From G963677445 sp963678275 (GTDB taxonomy: Bacteria; Bacteroidota; Ignavibacteria; Ignavibacteriales; Melioribacteraceae): a stretch of 64,000 nt of DNA. Shown here one piece after another: positions 9,323 to 18,451 of the stretch. The position numbers and the translations under genes are program-made. Under the pieces are notes generated by a model. That model was not told the DNA's origin and did no database searches. It saw only the letters and a program-made list of their open reading frames with translations. Each line of letters begins with the position of its first letter. The first letter of the stretch is position 1. The DNA lies in assembly GCA_963678275.1 (NCBI GenBank), contig OY782765.1, positions 3,348,001 to 3,412,000 of the forward strand. The letters run 5' to 3'.

Positions 9323-10009
9323 TTATGTTCCCGCCTGAAACAACATTACTTCTGACAGTGAATAAGACGACTTCCAGTCTTCGCGCGCTGCCTCTCCCCA
9401 GTAAGCTGACTGTAAAGATAGTTTTATGTACCGGGCATTGGTCTGTTTAAGCTCGATAACGTCAGGCTCTTTGTTATTAATAAATGTACACATCTGGCCT
9501 CCCCCTTTTGCTTTAAAACAGACACCCCTGGGTCCCGTCAGGGTCAATTCATCAAGAAGTTCAAATGCGTTATCATCCAAACTATTCGCTGCGTAAATGT
9601 TGAGATTTTTTGTCGAATTATTTCCCCCGGCTGTACCACGCATCTCGGAGTAAAGATTATAAAAGACAAGCCGGTCAAACTGTTTCTTTGATTTTAGATC
9701 AATAATAATCTCGAGATTCGGCTGATAATTTTTACTTTTCCAGGTCGTAGAGGGAATCCCGTCAATTATTTTTTTAACAGAATCAATATTCTCCCCTTCA
9801 TATACATAGGTGATTGATGCATCGGAAAGTAAGTTTTGCGACCATCCTTCAGGAGCCTGAAAATCATAATCTGAATCCTTCGGACTAAGCTCATTGATCT
9901 TTTTTAATATTTCTTCCTTACTCAGCCCCACATCATCTTTTTGGCCAAATACTGAAGCGCAAAAGAAACAACTGAAAATAAAAATTAAAATGATTGAGTT
10001 ACGGATCAT
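9323..10009 (-). CDS. Secreted protein with F5/8 type C (discoidin-like) domain
   Basis: 228 residues with a signal peptide (MIRNSIILIFIFSCFFCASVFG, cleaved near residue 22). From about residue 70 to the end the pattern fits the F5/8 type C jelly-roll: IIDGIPSTTWKSK, LEIIIDLKSKKQFDRLVFYN, TKNLNIYAANS, ARYIKLSLQSAYWG, SLSEVMLF. Such domains bind carbohydrate or other surface ligands outside the cell. The end lacks a T9SS tail. A strong ribosome site (AAGGAGGAT) precedes the ATG at 10009. It stands alone on this strand. Confidence 0.78.
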   Translation of the reverse strand: MIRNSIILIFIFSCFFCASVFGQKDDVGLSKEEILKKINELSPKDSDYDFQAPEGWSQNLLSDASITYVYEGENIDSVKKIIDGIPSTTWKSKNYQPNLEIIIDLKSKKQFDRLVFYNLYSEMRGTAGGNNSTKNLNIYAANSLDDNAFELLDELTLTGPRGVCFKAKGGGQMCTFINNKEPDVIELKQTNARYIKLSLQSAYWGEAAREDWKSSYSLSEVMLFQAGT

Positions 10010-10638
10010 AATATCCTCCTTATAAGAATAACAGTTGGTAAAAATTGCGTCTTTTCCCTCACATCAGAGAAAAATGAAAAGCCACATTTATTGTAAGTTA
10101 TATGTTATTTGTAAATAAATTGTCGCTTGTTCACTGTTAAGTTAAGTATTACAAAATTTTTTATATGTGATAAATATAACAACAACTATAATAATAAGCC
10201 GTGTTAAAATATTATTTTTTGTGTAACCTGTTATTTTTTGTCTTATTATCATTGCTGTGAGGGTGTATTTTTGAGGAGGAAAAGTTTTTTCCTTATTTTT
10301 ACATTACCTTTGATAAAACAGGATATGGTTATGAGGGATGAACTATTTTTTATAGATAGGAAGTTATAAGATTCTTCAGAACAATTTCCCCGATTCTTAT
10401 AAGCGTTTTATATTCTCTTCTGACCTGCCGTCCCGGTCAGATCAGGCAATTATGTGATAATTAGAACTACTATTTCCTGCCTTGTTGAACGAAATAAACT
10501 CAGAACAGGCCGGCGCTGCTGCATCTCTTTTGCACTTTTTCTTACTCCTTTGGTTCCGACCTTTTTCAACAAATGTGGCGTGCGGATATATATTATTACA
10601 GAATGTTAAAGATATGTTAGTTCGGGCGGGGGTGAAAA
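10010..10638. other. Intergenic region with a relic of the 8.3-kb gene
   Basis: No intact gene seen. At 10,543-10,570 the plus strand reads TACTCCTTTGGTTCCGACC and onward, almost identical to 8322-8348 in the C-terminal codons of the hypothetical gene. Translated on the minus strand both give VEKGR followed by a lysine run. I infer a decayed duplicate. The rest is AT-rich and featureless. Confidence 0.5.
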
Positions 10639-10836
10639 TCAATTGATACTTTTTTCCCGGTGTGAATATTTTTCTTTTGTGGCGCAATTTATTTTCGGAG
10701 GCAGCAGCCAGCGGGTATATAGGTTAAAAATAAGGAATCCCGCGGCAACAATTAGACAGAATACAATAATTATCCGGAAGGATAATGGAGGAAATTTTGA
10801 ATAATTTTCAGAAAATATGTTTAATATCACGGCCAT
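10639..10836 (-). CDS. Small single-span membrane protein
   Basis: A 65-codon frame starting MAVILNIFSENYSK, with a strong GGAGGGG site eight bases before the ATG at 10836. One hydrophobic segment (FRIIIVFCLIVAAGFLIFNLY, about residues 20-40) is followed by a basic, Lys-rich tail. No family recognised. It lies 80 bp downstream of another small gene on the same strand and may share its transcript. Located in a region of decayed genes, it could itself be a remnant. Confidence 0.5.
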   Translation of the reverse strand: MAVILNIFSENYSKFPPLSFRIIIVFCLIVAAGFLIFNLYTRWLLPPKINCATKEKYSHREKSIN

Positions 10837-10916
10837 AACAAACCCCTCCGCAATTAGCAAGAGCGCCCGCCGGCTTTTTAATCGGGCGGCTCCTGATAAT
10901 TGGCGGAACTATTTAC

Positions 10917-11174
10917 TCATTTATTGGGGGTATGGTAAACTATTTTTCTGATTGAGTCAAACTGCAAATATGGATAATCTTCCCTGATGCGGTCGATAGC
11001 TTCTCCGGCGCTTATTTTTTCGGCGCGGAGGAAGCGGAATTTTTTCCTGATATGATAATCGCGGACTGATTTTTCATTGATCAAACCTTTCTCCGAAAGC
11101 AATGAATAAACATCATCCGAAATCAGGTCAGCCAGGGGGTTTCCCTTTTCACTCATAACACGCGCAGCATCCAT
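10917..11174 (-). CDS. Small helical protein, possible Mor-like helix-turn-helix
   Basis: 85 residues starting MDAARVMSEKGNP at the ATG at 11174, preceded by GAGGAG with seven bases spacing, which decides this start over upstream candidates. Helical throughout: a first half (LADLISDDVYSLLSEKGLI) and a second half (RDYHIRKKFRFLRAEKISAG, then AIDRIREDYPYLQFDSIRKI) whose layout recalls Mor/C-type phage activators, in which a C-terminal HTH follows a dimerisation helix pair. That resemblance is my reading of the pattern only. No phage genes are nearby. Confidence 0.55.
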   Translation of the reverse strand: MDAARVMSEKGNPLADLISDDVYSLLSEKGLINEKSVRDYHIRKKFRFLRAEKISAGEAIDRIREDYPYLQFDSIRKIVYHTPNK

Positions 11175-11261
11175 TGTTTTACTCCTCATTATATTGTGTA
11201 AAAAAAACATTTTTTTCTTGATTTTATTTTTACATTATACTAAATTTCAATTCTGTAAAAT

Positions 11262-11337
11262 GCTGGTGTAGCTCAGTTGGTAGAGCAGCTGATTTGTAAT
11301 CAGCCGGTCGGCGGTTCAAGTCCGTTCACCAGCTCCA
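11262..11337 (+). tRNA. tRNA-Thr (anticodon TGT)
   Basis: A 76-nt cloverleaf: acceptor GCTGGTG/CACCAGC, D-arm with AGCTCAGTTGGTAGAGC, anticodon stem GCTGA/TCAGC with loop TTTGTAA (anticodon TGT at 11295-11297), TψC arm GTTCAAGTC, and an encoded CCA end (11335-11337). A TATACT box lies about 20 bp upstream (11236-11241). A terminator follows directly. Confidence 0.97.
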
Positions 11338-11341
11338 AAGG

Positions 11342-11368
11342 CCCCGGAAATTCTTCCGGGGTTTTTTT
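11342..11368 (+). terminator. Rho-independent terminator of tRNA-Thr
   Basis: An 8-bp stem CCCCGGAA/TTCCGGGG (11342-11349 with 11354-11361) followed by seven T. Confidence 0.92.
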
Positions 11369-12897
11369 GTGGAGCCTGCTTAAATTAACCAATCTATGTT
11401 TTTTGCCTGAATTCATTCTTTCCAATAATAGTTGTCACCTGGCAATAATAAACCAAAAACCATACCGCAATTTTTACATGACTTTTTTATCCCCTTTTTT
11501 ATTTAGCTCTTTTTAGCTTTTTCCCTTCATTGATAATTCGGATGTTCTTCACCGCGAGAGATTTTAAGTCACAATTATTTCATTTTCAGCCCGTTAGAGA
11601 AACATTTCTCAATCACACCGGAAACCCACAAATAACCGTAGACTTTCAACCCTGGCTTAATTTGATGATTTTGGCATGATGATATTTTTAGAACCGGCAG
11701 ATTCCTTTAAATTTTAAAACAACTGCCCGGTGTGCATATTTTTCGCACCGGTAGAAAAATATGCACATTTTTCCCAAAAAAGCATAATCATAATCGTAAT
11801 CCGGCAAGCCAGAGATAATGAGGAATTACGAATTACGAATTAGGAATTGACTTTCCCCAGGTATTACCAATTATTTATCATTCCGGTTTTTTGCGTCTTT
11901 TGCGAAAAGACCATCCAGAGGCAGGCAGGCCGGAATCTGATGTAGGTCAAATTAGACCTGAAGTCGCTGGTTTCGTTTCGCCGCGTGAGATAAAAACCGA
12001 TTTGGATTTCGACGGGATTTATAAGACTGAATGCTTATTAATTTAATCCCGGCTGCAATGGAGTCCCCATTTGGGAATAATATCTAATTTCAAATTTTGC
12101 AGCAACAACTATAATTATCACCTCGTAAAAACTCTTCAATAATGAACGAGCGAAATCCCCTCCCCTTAAGATTTTAAGGGGAGGATGGGAGGGGTTTGAT
12201 CTACCTTGAGCCGGAACTAATCCGGAGAGAAGTCTAATAATTTCATCCCCGAAATGACAGATGCATTCACACAATTATAATAATGTTACCTGGAAGGTTA
12301 AAAGATCAAAAATAAGGTTTCCTTTTCTTCGCGTCTCAGCGTCTTCGCGTGAGATAAAAGCCGATTTCGATTACAACTTCGATTCGAATTTCGACGGGGG
12401 TTAATATTCTTTTTCGCGATAATCAGCGAAATCCGGTGTAACTACAAAAGGACCGCAATTTGGGAAAACCACCAAATTTCAAATTCAACAGCAACAATTA
12501 TGATTATCACCGCGTAAAAACTCTTCAATAATGAACGAGCGAAATCCCCTCCCCTTAAGATTTTAAGGGGAGGACGGGAGGGGTTTGATCTACCTTGAGA
12601 TGAAACTAATCCGGAGAGAAGTCTGATAATTTTGCTCCCCGAAAGAGAAATGTTTTCACACAATTATTTTCTTCTTGCCCGGAAAGCTAAAAAATAAAAA
12701 TAAGGTTTTTATCAGCTTCTTCGTGGGATTTAGTGATTTGGTGGCATCTCCCCTGCCTAAATCAGCGAAATCCGCGTAATCAGAAAAATCCACGGTCCTC
12801 TTTTCATTATTAATTGTTAATTGAAATTTTGCCATTCTGCGTTGAATGCAAGAGCTCAGAAAACCATTCATAATTCATTTCCCTACCCTATGATGTA
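11369..12897. repeat. Composite intergenic repeat array, two copies
   Basis: No gene. After unique AT-rich sequence, a CCGGCAAGCCAG hairpin with ATTACGAATTACGAATT stutter appears at ~11,803. Two copies of the composite follow (about 12,000-12,350 and 12,365-12,860). Each carries the same ordered modules: the GCGTCTCAGCGTCTTCGCGT block, the CCCATTTGGGA or CAATTTGGGA block, an AACTCTTCAATAATGAACGA segment, the CCCCTTAAG/TTAAGGGG hairpin (12,155-12,210 and 12,543-12,599), the CTAATCCGGAGAGAAGTC block, and in the second copy the AATCAGCGAAATCCGCGTAA stutter, the TTATTAATTGTTAATTG block and TTTTGCCATTCTGCG. Parallel 73-78-codon minus frames (12038-12274, 12442-12663) follow from repeat identity, not from a gene. 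Confidence 0.8.
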
Positions 12898-12997
12898 GTT
12901 GAATATTTGGAGAAATATGCGAAATATTTCAATTACGATTTTATTTTCCAATATAATTAAGATATGTTATCATTTTAAAACCATAACGGGAGTTAGT

Positions 12998-15900
12998 ATG
13001 AAAAAAACAGTCACTTCATTACTACTGCTTATTTTATTTTCCTCATTAAGTTTTGCCCAGGTGACAACCATCTGGGAACAGTCACAAAATAACGCGAACT
13101 ATCCTTCATTCATGGGTACAGGCAGCACCGAGCGTGGTTTCGCTTTTGGTGAAGGTGAAGGAATTGCCCTTATCGAAAACTGGGGAACAACCCAGACTAA
13201 TGGTAATTTCCCAACTTATATGAGCGCCGCTCATACCGAACGCGGATTCGCATTCGGCGTGGTAGGGGGAATGGACAGAATTTTTGTTGTAAGCCGTAAT
13301 GGCGGCACCAATGTTATTTCAGTTGACGGTCTGACCGGCGAACAAATCGGCTCACTCGATATGACCAATGTCGGCGGCGGAACATTTACCCTAAATGACG
13401 CCGAAGTAAGTGATGATGGCATTATCTTCGCCTGTAACCTGACTGTCGACGCTTCGACATCACCGTTCAGAGTTTACAGATGGGATGATGAAAGCGCCGC
13501 GCCGGTTGAAGTTATCGCTTATGACGGACTGGGCAACAGATTTGGCGATAAATTTTCTGTAACCGGTTCCGCTTCAGATAACAGTCTTGTTGTATGGGCA
13601 GCCACATCAGGCAGTGACAAAGTTGTTAAATTTACAACCGCAGATAACGGCGCCACTTTTACACCTGAAGTTATCACTCTTGATAACGGGAACCTCGGCT
13701 CAACTCCTTCAGTGATTCCCAACGGCGATATGACTGAGTTTTATGTGAATTCAAACGGCACATACGTTCAGCGTTTTCTCGCTGACGGAACATTCCAGGA
13801 TGAGCTCTCAGGCGGAATAGTCGCAACAGGCAGCAACGCGGTTAAATTCATTGAAGAAGGTGGCAAAAAATATATCGTCACTTATAATTACAATGGTTCG
13901 CTCGGTAATGAAAATCTTCGTCTCGTGGATGTGACCAATGGTCTGGAAACAGCCGAACTTGTGCTTGTAACCCCCACAATCGGTACTGAAGCCAACCCGA
14001 ATGGCGCCGGCGATGTTGACGTAAAAATTCATGGCGACGGATCATTTAATATGTATATCCTCGGCACCAATAATGGTGTGGCATCATACAGCTTTAATCC
14101 CAACGCGGCTTCTGTTTCTGAAAAAGTTTATGTAGTGAGCCGAAACAACGGCACCAATATCCATGTGCTTAACGGCGCGGATGGGGAATATCTTTATACT
14201 CTCGATATGACCGATATCTCAGGCGGTGTATTCCTTCTTAACGATGCCGAAGTTTCAGATGACGGCGTTATTTTCGCGTGTAACCTTACTACCAGCGCTA
14301 CTTCATCAGCATTTAAAGTATACAGATGGGATGATGACGCGGCTGCTCCGGTTAATGTAATTGCCTATTCTGATCTTGACAAAAGATTCGGCGATAAATT
14401 TACCGTAACAGGCTCAGTTGCTGATAACAGTGTTGTAATTTGGGCTGTCGGCGCGGGAAGTGACCAGGTTGTTAAATTTACCACAGCCGATAACGGAGTT
14501 ACTTTCACTCCCGAAGTTATCACTCTTTCAAATGGTGTGGTTCAGAACTCACCCGCTCTGATACCGAATTATGATCTCAGTGAATTTTATGTAAACTCAA
14601 ATGGCACCCTGGTTCAGAGATACTCAGCCGACGGCACTTTCCTCGATGAACTTTCGGGCGGAATAGTGGCTACAGGCAGCAACGCTTTAAGATATTTCAA
14701 AATTGATGAAAAAGAAATTATCGCCACATACAACTACAATGGTGATCTTGGTAATGAAAACCTGCGAATAGTCGATGTTACTGGTGGACTCGCTAATGGA
14801 GCCCTTCTTGAAGTAACAAATACCCTCGGAAATATTGGTAATGGCAACGGAACCGGCGACTGCGATCTTAAAGATAATGGTGACGGAACTGTCAATCTTT
14901 ACATACTCGGAACAAATAACGGTCTCGCGGCTTATTCATTTGAACTGCCGATGATTACCTCTGAATTTTCAACAATGGCCGGATGGAACATGGTTTCCGT
15001 TCCTGTCGCCATGGATGATATGACAGCAGCCGCTTTATTCCCCGATGCTACAACAAGCATTTACGCGTTTGATAACGGTTATACCCCGGTTACCGATCTG
15101 ATGAACGGAACAGGTTACTGGGCGAAATTTGATGATGTGGTTAATCACTCATTTACCGGTATGCCAGTTACTGACCCGGTCGCCATATCTGAAGGCTGGA
15201 ATATGATTGCCGCTTATGATATTGAAGTGCCTGTCGCCGGTATTACAACCGACCCGGCAGGACTTATAGCTTCCAATTTCTTCGGATTTGACGGACAATA
15301 TTTCACCCCCGATAACCTCGTTGCGGGTATGGGTTACTGGGTTAAATCAACAGGTGACGGCGTGCTTCAGTTCAACCTTACCAAAAATGCCCCTGTTGAA
15401 GTTAACAACACAGTAGCATTCTTCGAAATTGCTATCGCGGCAACTGATGGAAACGCTTCTTATGACATGATGGTTGGTATCGATCCTGCAGCAACAGAGG
15501 GAATCGACGCCGCTCTTATGGAAGCTGAACTTCCTCCGGCGCCTCCTGCCGGTATCTTCGATTCAAGAATGGTATTCGCTGATGGCGTTACATCTTCACT
15601 TTATGACTTCCGTACAGGTGATATCAACATGAATGGAACTGTTACACATAAGATTCAGTGGCAGCTTGGAACAGGAACTGAATTCACAGCTACAATCGCT
15701 ATTCCTGAAGTAACAGGAACTATCGAAATGACAGTTCAGGATCCGTTCGGCGGCGTTCTTGTAAGTGAAACAATTATGGATGGTGAAACTACTCCTGTAG
15801 TAGTAACCAACACATCACTTACCTCACTGGATGTAACAATCGTTTACACAGCTCCTATACCGGTTGAATTCACAACTTTCGCAGCTAACGTAGCAGGCGA

Positions 15901-16429
15901 AAAAGTTGAACTTACCTGGGAAACAGCCACAGAAACCAACAATAAAGGTTTCGAAGTTGAAAGAAGCTCAGACGATGTCAGCTTTACTTCAATTGGATTT
16001 GTAGATGGAAACGGAACAAGCGCTGAAGCACACAGCTACAGCTTTGTTGACCATCACGCGACATCAGGTACATATTACTACAGACTGAAACAGATTGACT
16101 TTGACGGGACATACGCATACAGCAACACTGTAGAAGTTGACTTTGTACCGACAGAGTTCAGCCTTGGCCAGAACTATCCTAACCCGTTCAACCCGACTAC
16201 AAAGATCAAATTCGCTCTTCCGGTTGCGGCAAAAGTAAGTGTAAAAGTTTACAACGTTATTGGACAGCAGATAGCAGAACTGATTAATGGTCAGTTTGAA
16301 TTAGGATTGCATGAAGTAAGCTTTAACGCATCTTTGCTCTCAAGTGGTGTATACTTCTACACAATCGAAGCGGCAGGCGTTGACGGCCAGTCATTCGGCA
16401 CAACAAAAAAAATGATGCTGATGAAATAA
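12998..16429 (+). CDS. Large secreted T9SS cargo with duplicated beta-propeller-like domain
   Basis: 1143 residues from the ATG at 12998 (GGGAG upstream and the signal peptide decide this start, not the frame opening at 12899). Signal peptide residues 1-19 (TSLLLLILFSSLSFAQ). Two homologous units of about 275 residues (about 93-370 and 376-650) share VVSRN.GTN, LNDAEVSDDG.IFACNL, YRWDD..AAPV and VVKFTTADNG, giving a duplicated propeller-like domain. Then a domain with GWNMVSVPV and GWNMIAAYD, a beta-sandwich beginning FTTFAANVAGEKVELTWETA (~945-1050), and the T9SS type A tail (NYPNPFNPTTKIKF, ends KKMMLMK). T9SS would carry it across the outer membrane and anchor or release it. Function otherwise unknown. 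A terminator follows. Confidence 0.92.
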   Translation: MKKTVTSLLLLILFSSLSFAQVTTIWEQSQNNANYPSFMGTGSTERGFAFGEGEGIALIENWGTTQTNGNFPTYMSAAHTERGFAFGVVGGMDRIFVVSRNGGTNVISVDGLTGEQIGSLDMTNVGGGTFTLNDAEVSDDGIIFACNLTVDASTSPFRVYRWDDESAAPVEVIAYDGLGNRFGDKFSVTGSASDNSLVVWAATSGSDKVVKFTTADNGATFTPEVITLDNGNLGSTPSVIPNGDMTEFYVNSNGTYVQRFLADGTFQDELSGGIVATGSNAVKFIEEGGKKYIVTYNYNGSLGNENLRLVDVTNGLETAELVLVTPTIGTEANPNGAGDVDVKIHGDGSFNMYILGTNNGVASYSFNPNAASVSEKVYVVSRNNGTNIHVLNGADGEYLYTLDMTDISGGVFLLNDAEVSDDGVIFACNLTTSATSSAFKVYRWDDDAAAPVNVIAYSDLDKRFGDKFTVTGSVADNSVVIWAVGAGSDQVVKFTTADNGVTFTPEVITLSNGVVQNSPALIPNYDLSEFYVNSNGTLVQRYSADGTFLDELSGGIVATGSNALRYFKIDEKEIIATYNYNGDLGNENLRIVDVTGGLANGALLEVTNTLGNIGNGNGTGDCDLKDNGDGTVNLYILGTNNGLAAYSFELPMITSEFSTMAGWNMVSVPVAMDDMTAAALFPDATTSIYAFDNGYTPVTDLMNGTGYWAKFDDVVNHSFTGMPVTDPVAISEGWNMIAAYDIEVPVAGITTDPAGLIASNFFGFDGQYFTPDNLVAGMGYWVKSTGDGVLQFNLTKNAPVEVNNTVAFFEIAIAATDGNASYDMMVGIDPAATEGIDAALMEAELPPAPPAGIFDSRMVFADGVTSSLYDFRTGDINMNGTVTHKIQWQLGTGTEFTATIAIPEVTGTIEMTVQDPFGGVLVSETIMDGETTPVVVTNTSLTSLDVTIVYTAPIPVEFTTFAANVAGEKVELTWETATETNNKGFEVERSSDDVSFTSIGFVDGNGTSAEAHSYSFVDHHATSGTYYYRLKQIDFDGTYAYSNTVEVDFVPTEFSLGQNYPNPFNPTTKIKFALPVAAKVSVKVYNVIGQQIAELINGQFELGLHEVSFNASLLSSGVYFYTIEAAGVDGQSFGTTKKMMLMK

Positions 16430-16479
16430 CGACGTTATGTGGTGACACAGTCACTTTCATCAAAGATTTTTCAGTAAAT

Positions 16480-16513
16480 CTCCGGGGCTTTAAAAACCCC
16501 GGAGGTTTTTTTT
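16480..16513 (+). terminator. Rho-independent terminator of the T9SS cargo gene
   Basis: CTCCGGGG (16480-16487) pairs with CCCCGGAG (16497-16504), followed by eight T. Confidence 0.92.
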
Positions 16514-16729
16514 GTGGTACAAACCCGAGACCTGTGCTCTTCCAAACCCTTCGATAAAAAACTGACCACTCAAAATAAAATACAAAATAGGCGATTCCAT
16601 TTAAAAGCAGGATGTTGTTGTCCGAATCTTTGAGTATTATTATAAAAACTGGCAACAATTGCCCGAATAAGCTATATTTACATATTAAACTGCATATTTA
16701 TCAGGGAAACCATTTCGGTCGGCGCAATT

Positions 16730-17485
16730 GTGAAACTACGAGATAAACACAGATGGATAAATATTCCTTCGTGGATTTTTTTAAGAATAGTTAATTTTTT
16801 TATTCCCAGGATAACCGGCGGTCCCGGCAAGGGACTGCTCCTGAAAACAAAGACAGGTTCTGTTTCAGTGCTTTTCGGAAAACAGGGGGAAGAAGAAATT
16901 TCACTGGTTCAGAAGTATCTTAAGCCTGGTATGACTTTTTACGATATCGGCGCCAACATAGGATATATGAGTATGATCGCCGCACGGTTAACCGGTCCCG
17001 ATGGTAAAATAATCGCTTTTGAGCCTTATGAATTATCAAGAGATATTCTTTTACATAACATAACAGCCAATAATTTCCGTAATATAAAAATCGAAAGACT
17101 TGCAATAGCGGAGGAAGAGGGTTTTATCGACCTTAAACATACGGCAGAGCTTGCCCGCGTATCACGAGCGCAATATGGTGATGATTTTGTAACAGTGGAA
17201 TGCACAACCCTCGACCGGTATATTGAAGAAAAAGATGTCCCCCCGCCCGATGTAATTAAAATTGATATTGAGGGGTATGAAATTGAAGCTCTCGAAGGAA
17301 TGCTGGGTACGTTAAATGTTTATAAGCCGGTTGTGATCGTTGAAGTACATTACCTGGGTGAAAAGTTTGTGAACTTTGTAAATGAAAATATTTTACCGAT
17401 GGATTATGTTGCTGAAACCGCTGATGGAAAAAACCTGCCGATGGAAAAATACCGCTACCAGGCTGTTCTTCTTCCCAAATCTTAA
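16730..17485 (+). CDS. FkbM family SAM-dependent methyltransferase
   Basis: 251 residues, a normal length for the family. Motif I FYDIGANIGYMS (about residues 70-81) binds SAM; IIAFEPYE (~100-107) is the acidic loop after strand 2; VECTTLDRY and VIKIDIEGYEIEALEGM (~155-195) are the FkbM signature. These enzymes O-methylate sugars, polyketides or surface glycans. The frame starts with GTG at 16730, with no clear ribosome site and no in-frame ATG before the SAM motif, so the exact start is uncertain. No glycan-synthesis genes are adjacent, so the substrate is unknown. Cytoplasmic: no signal peptide. Confidence 0.88.
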   Translation: MKLRDKHRWINIPSWIFLRIVNFFIPRITGGPGKGLLLKTKTGSVSVLFGKQGEEEISLVQKYLKPGMTFYDIGANIGYMSMIAARLTGPDGKIIAFEPYELSRDILLHNITANNFRNIKIERLAIAEEEGFIDLKHTAELARVSRAQYGDDFVTVECTTLDRYIEEKDVPPPDVIKIDIEGYEIEALEGMLGTLNVYKPVVIVEVHYLGEKFVNFVNENILPMDYVAETADGKNLPMEKYRYQAVLLPKS

Positions 17486-18451
17486 GCCGGAAGATCCTAA
17501 ATTTTCCCCAGGCGAGCTTGAGGAAAACGCCCTAAAGGGGAAAAGTTCCCTGGCAAAACGGGAGGAGATTTATTCAATAAGAAGTTAAACTCTACGCAAA
17601 TTGGTAAGAAATTTATCAGCAAGTAGAAAGTTTTATTACCAGGTATAAGTTTCGTAGTCACTCGAGGTGTGTCCTCCCCCGTCAATGAAGAAAGGCGCTT
17701 CATTGCCACCCCCTCCGAAGGGGGATATTTGTCAGCCAATCCAAATATTTGAGATATCCCCCTTTGGAGGGGGTGGATTCAAAGTGTTTTTCTTTGAAGA
17801 CGGGGGAGGACTATCCTTGAGCTAAACGATAACTTTTCTTTTTCTGACTCCATCAGCTTATGGATTTGGAATCGCGGCCTGTCAATCGGCAACATGTTAT
17901 TGGCGGGCTTTTTGACAAATTTTGCTCCTTAGATTATCCTCAACATGTTGGCGTTAGTGTGGTGATAAGAGACTATACCGGGATAACAAAGAAGAATTAC
18001 GAATGGGGCAACTTAATAATATTCATGCATTAAATAGCGAAAGATTGAACTCCCCAAGTTAATAAAAACGAGTCGCAATTGTATTCATGGAACCCTCTCC
18101 AGGGGCGAAGCTGTATTCGTAATCGTCCTCGTTCCGGTTCTGTAAGCTTACGAATCAGGAACCGGGGTGCCCGGTATATTTTATACTTCTGTTTTCAAAA
18201 ACTACAGTAAAGATTTCACCATACCAGTGTGAAAAATAATTACAGTGTGTGAAATATTTACATACAGTTGACTTTCTTCTCAAGTCTCCCCAGACTTAAC
18301 CTATAATTTAACACCTCAAGAATGTAAGGGAAAACTCAGTTTTTCAATGTTTGTGAATATATTCTTTCTTCTTTATATGGTTGGCATAAAAATAGAGTAA
18401 TAAATACTAAATTAGCAGTAATAATTATTTCTTAAAGGGACAATAAAGTTT
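17486..18451. other. Long intergenic region with palindromic element
   Basis: No gene. It holds an inverted CTACGCAAATTGG fragment of the dispersed end module (~17,591), the 141-bp palindrome listed separately, and at ~18,110-18,175 a TTCGTAATCGTCCTCG stutter fragment with the TTACGAATCAGGAACC inverted piece. The last 200 bp before 18,452 are AT-rich and carry the promoter of the next gene. Confidence 0.55.
17671..17811. repeat. 141-bp imperfect palindrome with nested hairpins
   Basis: The outer arms GTCCTCCCCCGTC (17671-17683) and GACGGGGGAGGAC (17799-17811) are perfect complements. Inner arms CCACCCCCTCCGAAGGGGGA and TCCCCCTTTGGAGGGGGTGG also pair, around a ~25-nt centre. Each side also folds on itself (AATGAAG...CTTCATT; TTCAAAG...CTTTGAA), so a cruciform or clover-like shape is possible. 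Flanks CTCGAGG and CCTTGAG continue the symmetry imperfectly. Confidence 0.85.

Noticed and set aside
10442..10687. An 81-codon minus-strand frame
   Set aside because: No ribosome site; only the VEKGR-Lys relic is meaningful, and it overlaps the better-supported small membrane protein gene.
10861..10892. GAGCGCCCG/CGGGCGGCTC hairpin as a terminator for the 10.9-kb gene
   Set aside because: One bulge and no T-run on the minus strand, so support is too weak for a feature.
11277..11516. A 79-codon plus-strand frame
   Set aside because: It starts inside tRNA-Thr and runs through its terminator.
12038..12663. Two parallel 73-78-codon frames with matching text (RSNPS.PPLKILRGGDFA), also at 40,684-40,899
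   Set aside because: They exist because the DNA repeat is conserved; the hairpin dictates the amino acids, ribosome sites are missing, and other copies of the repeat break the frame.
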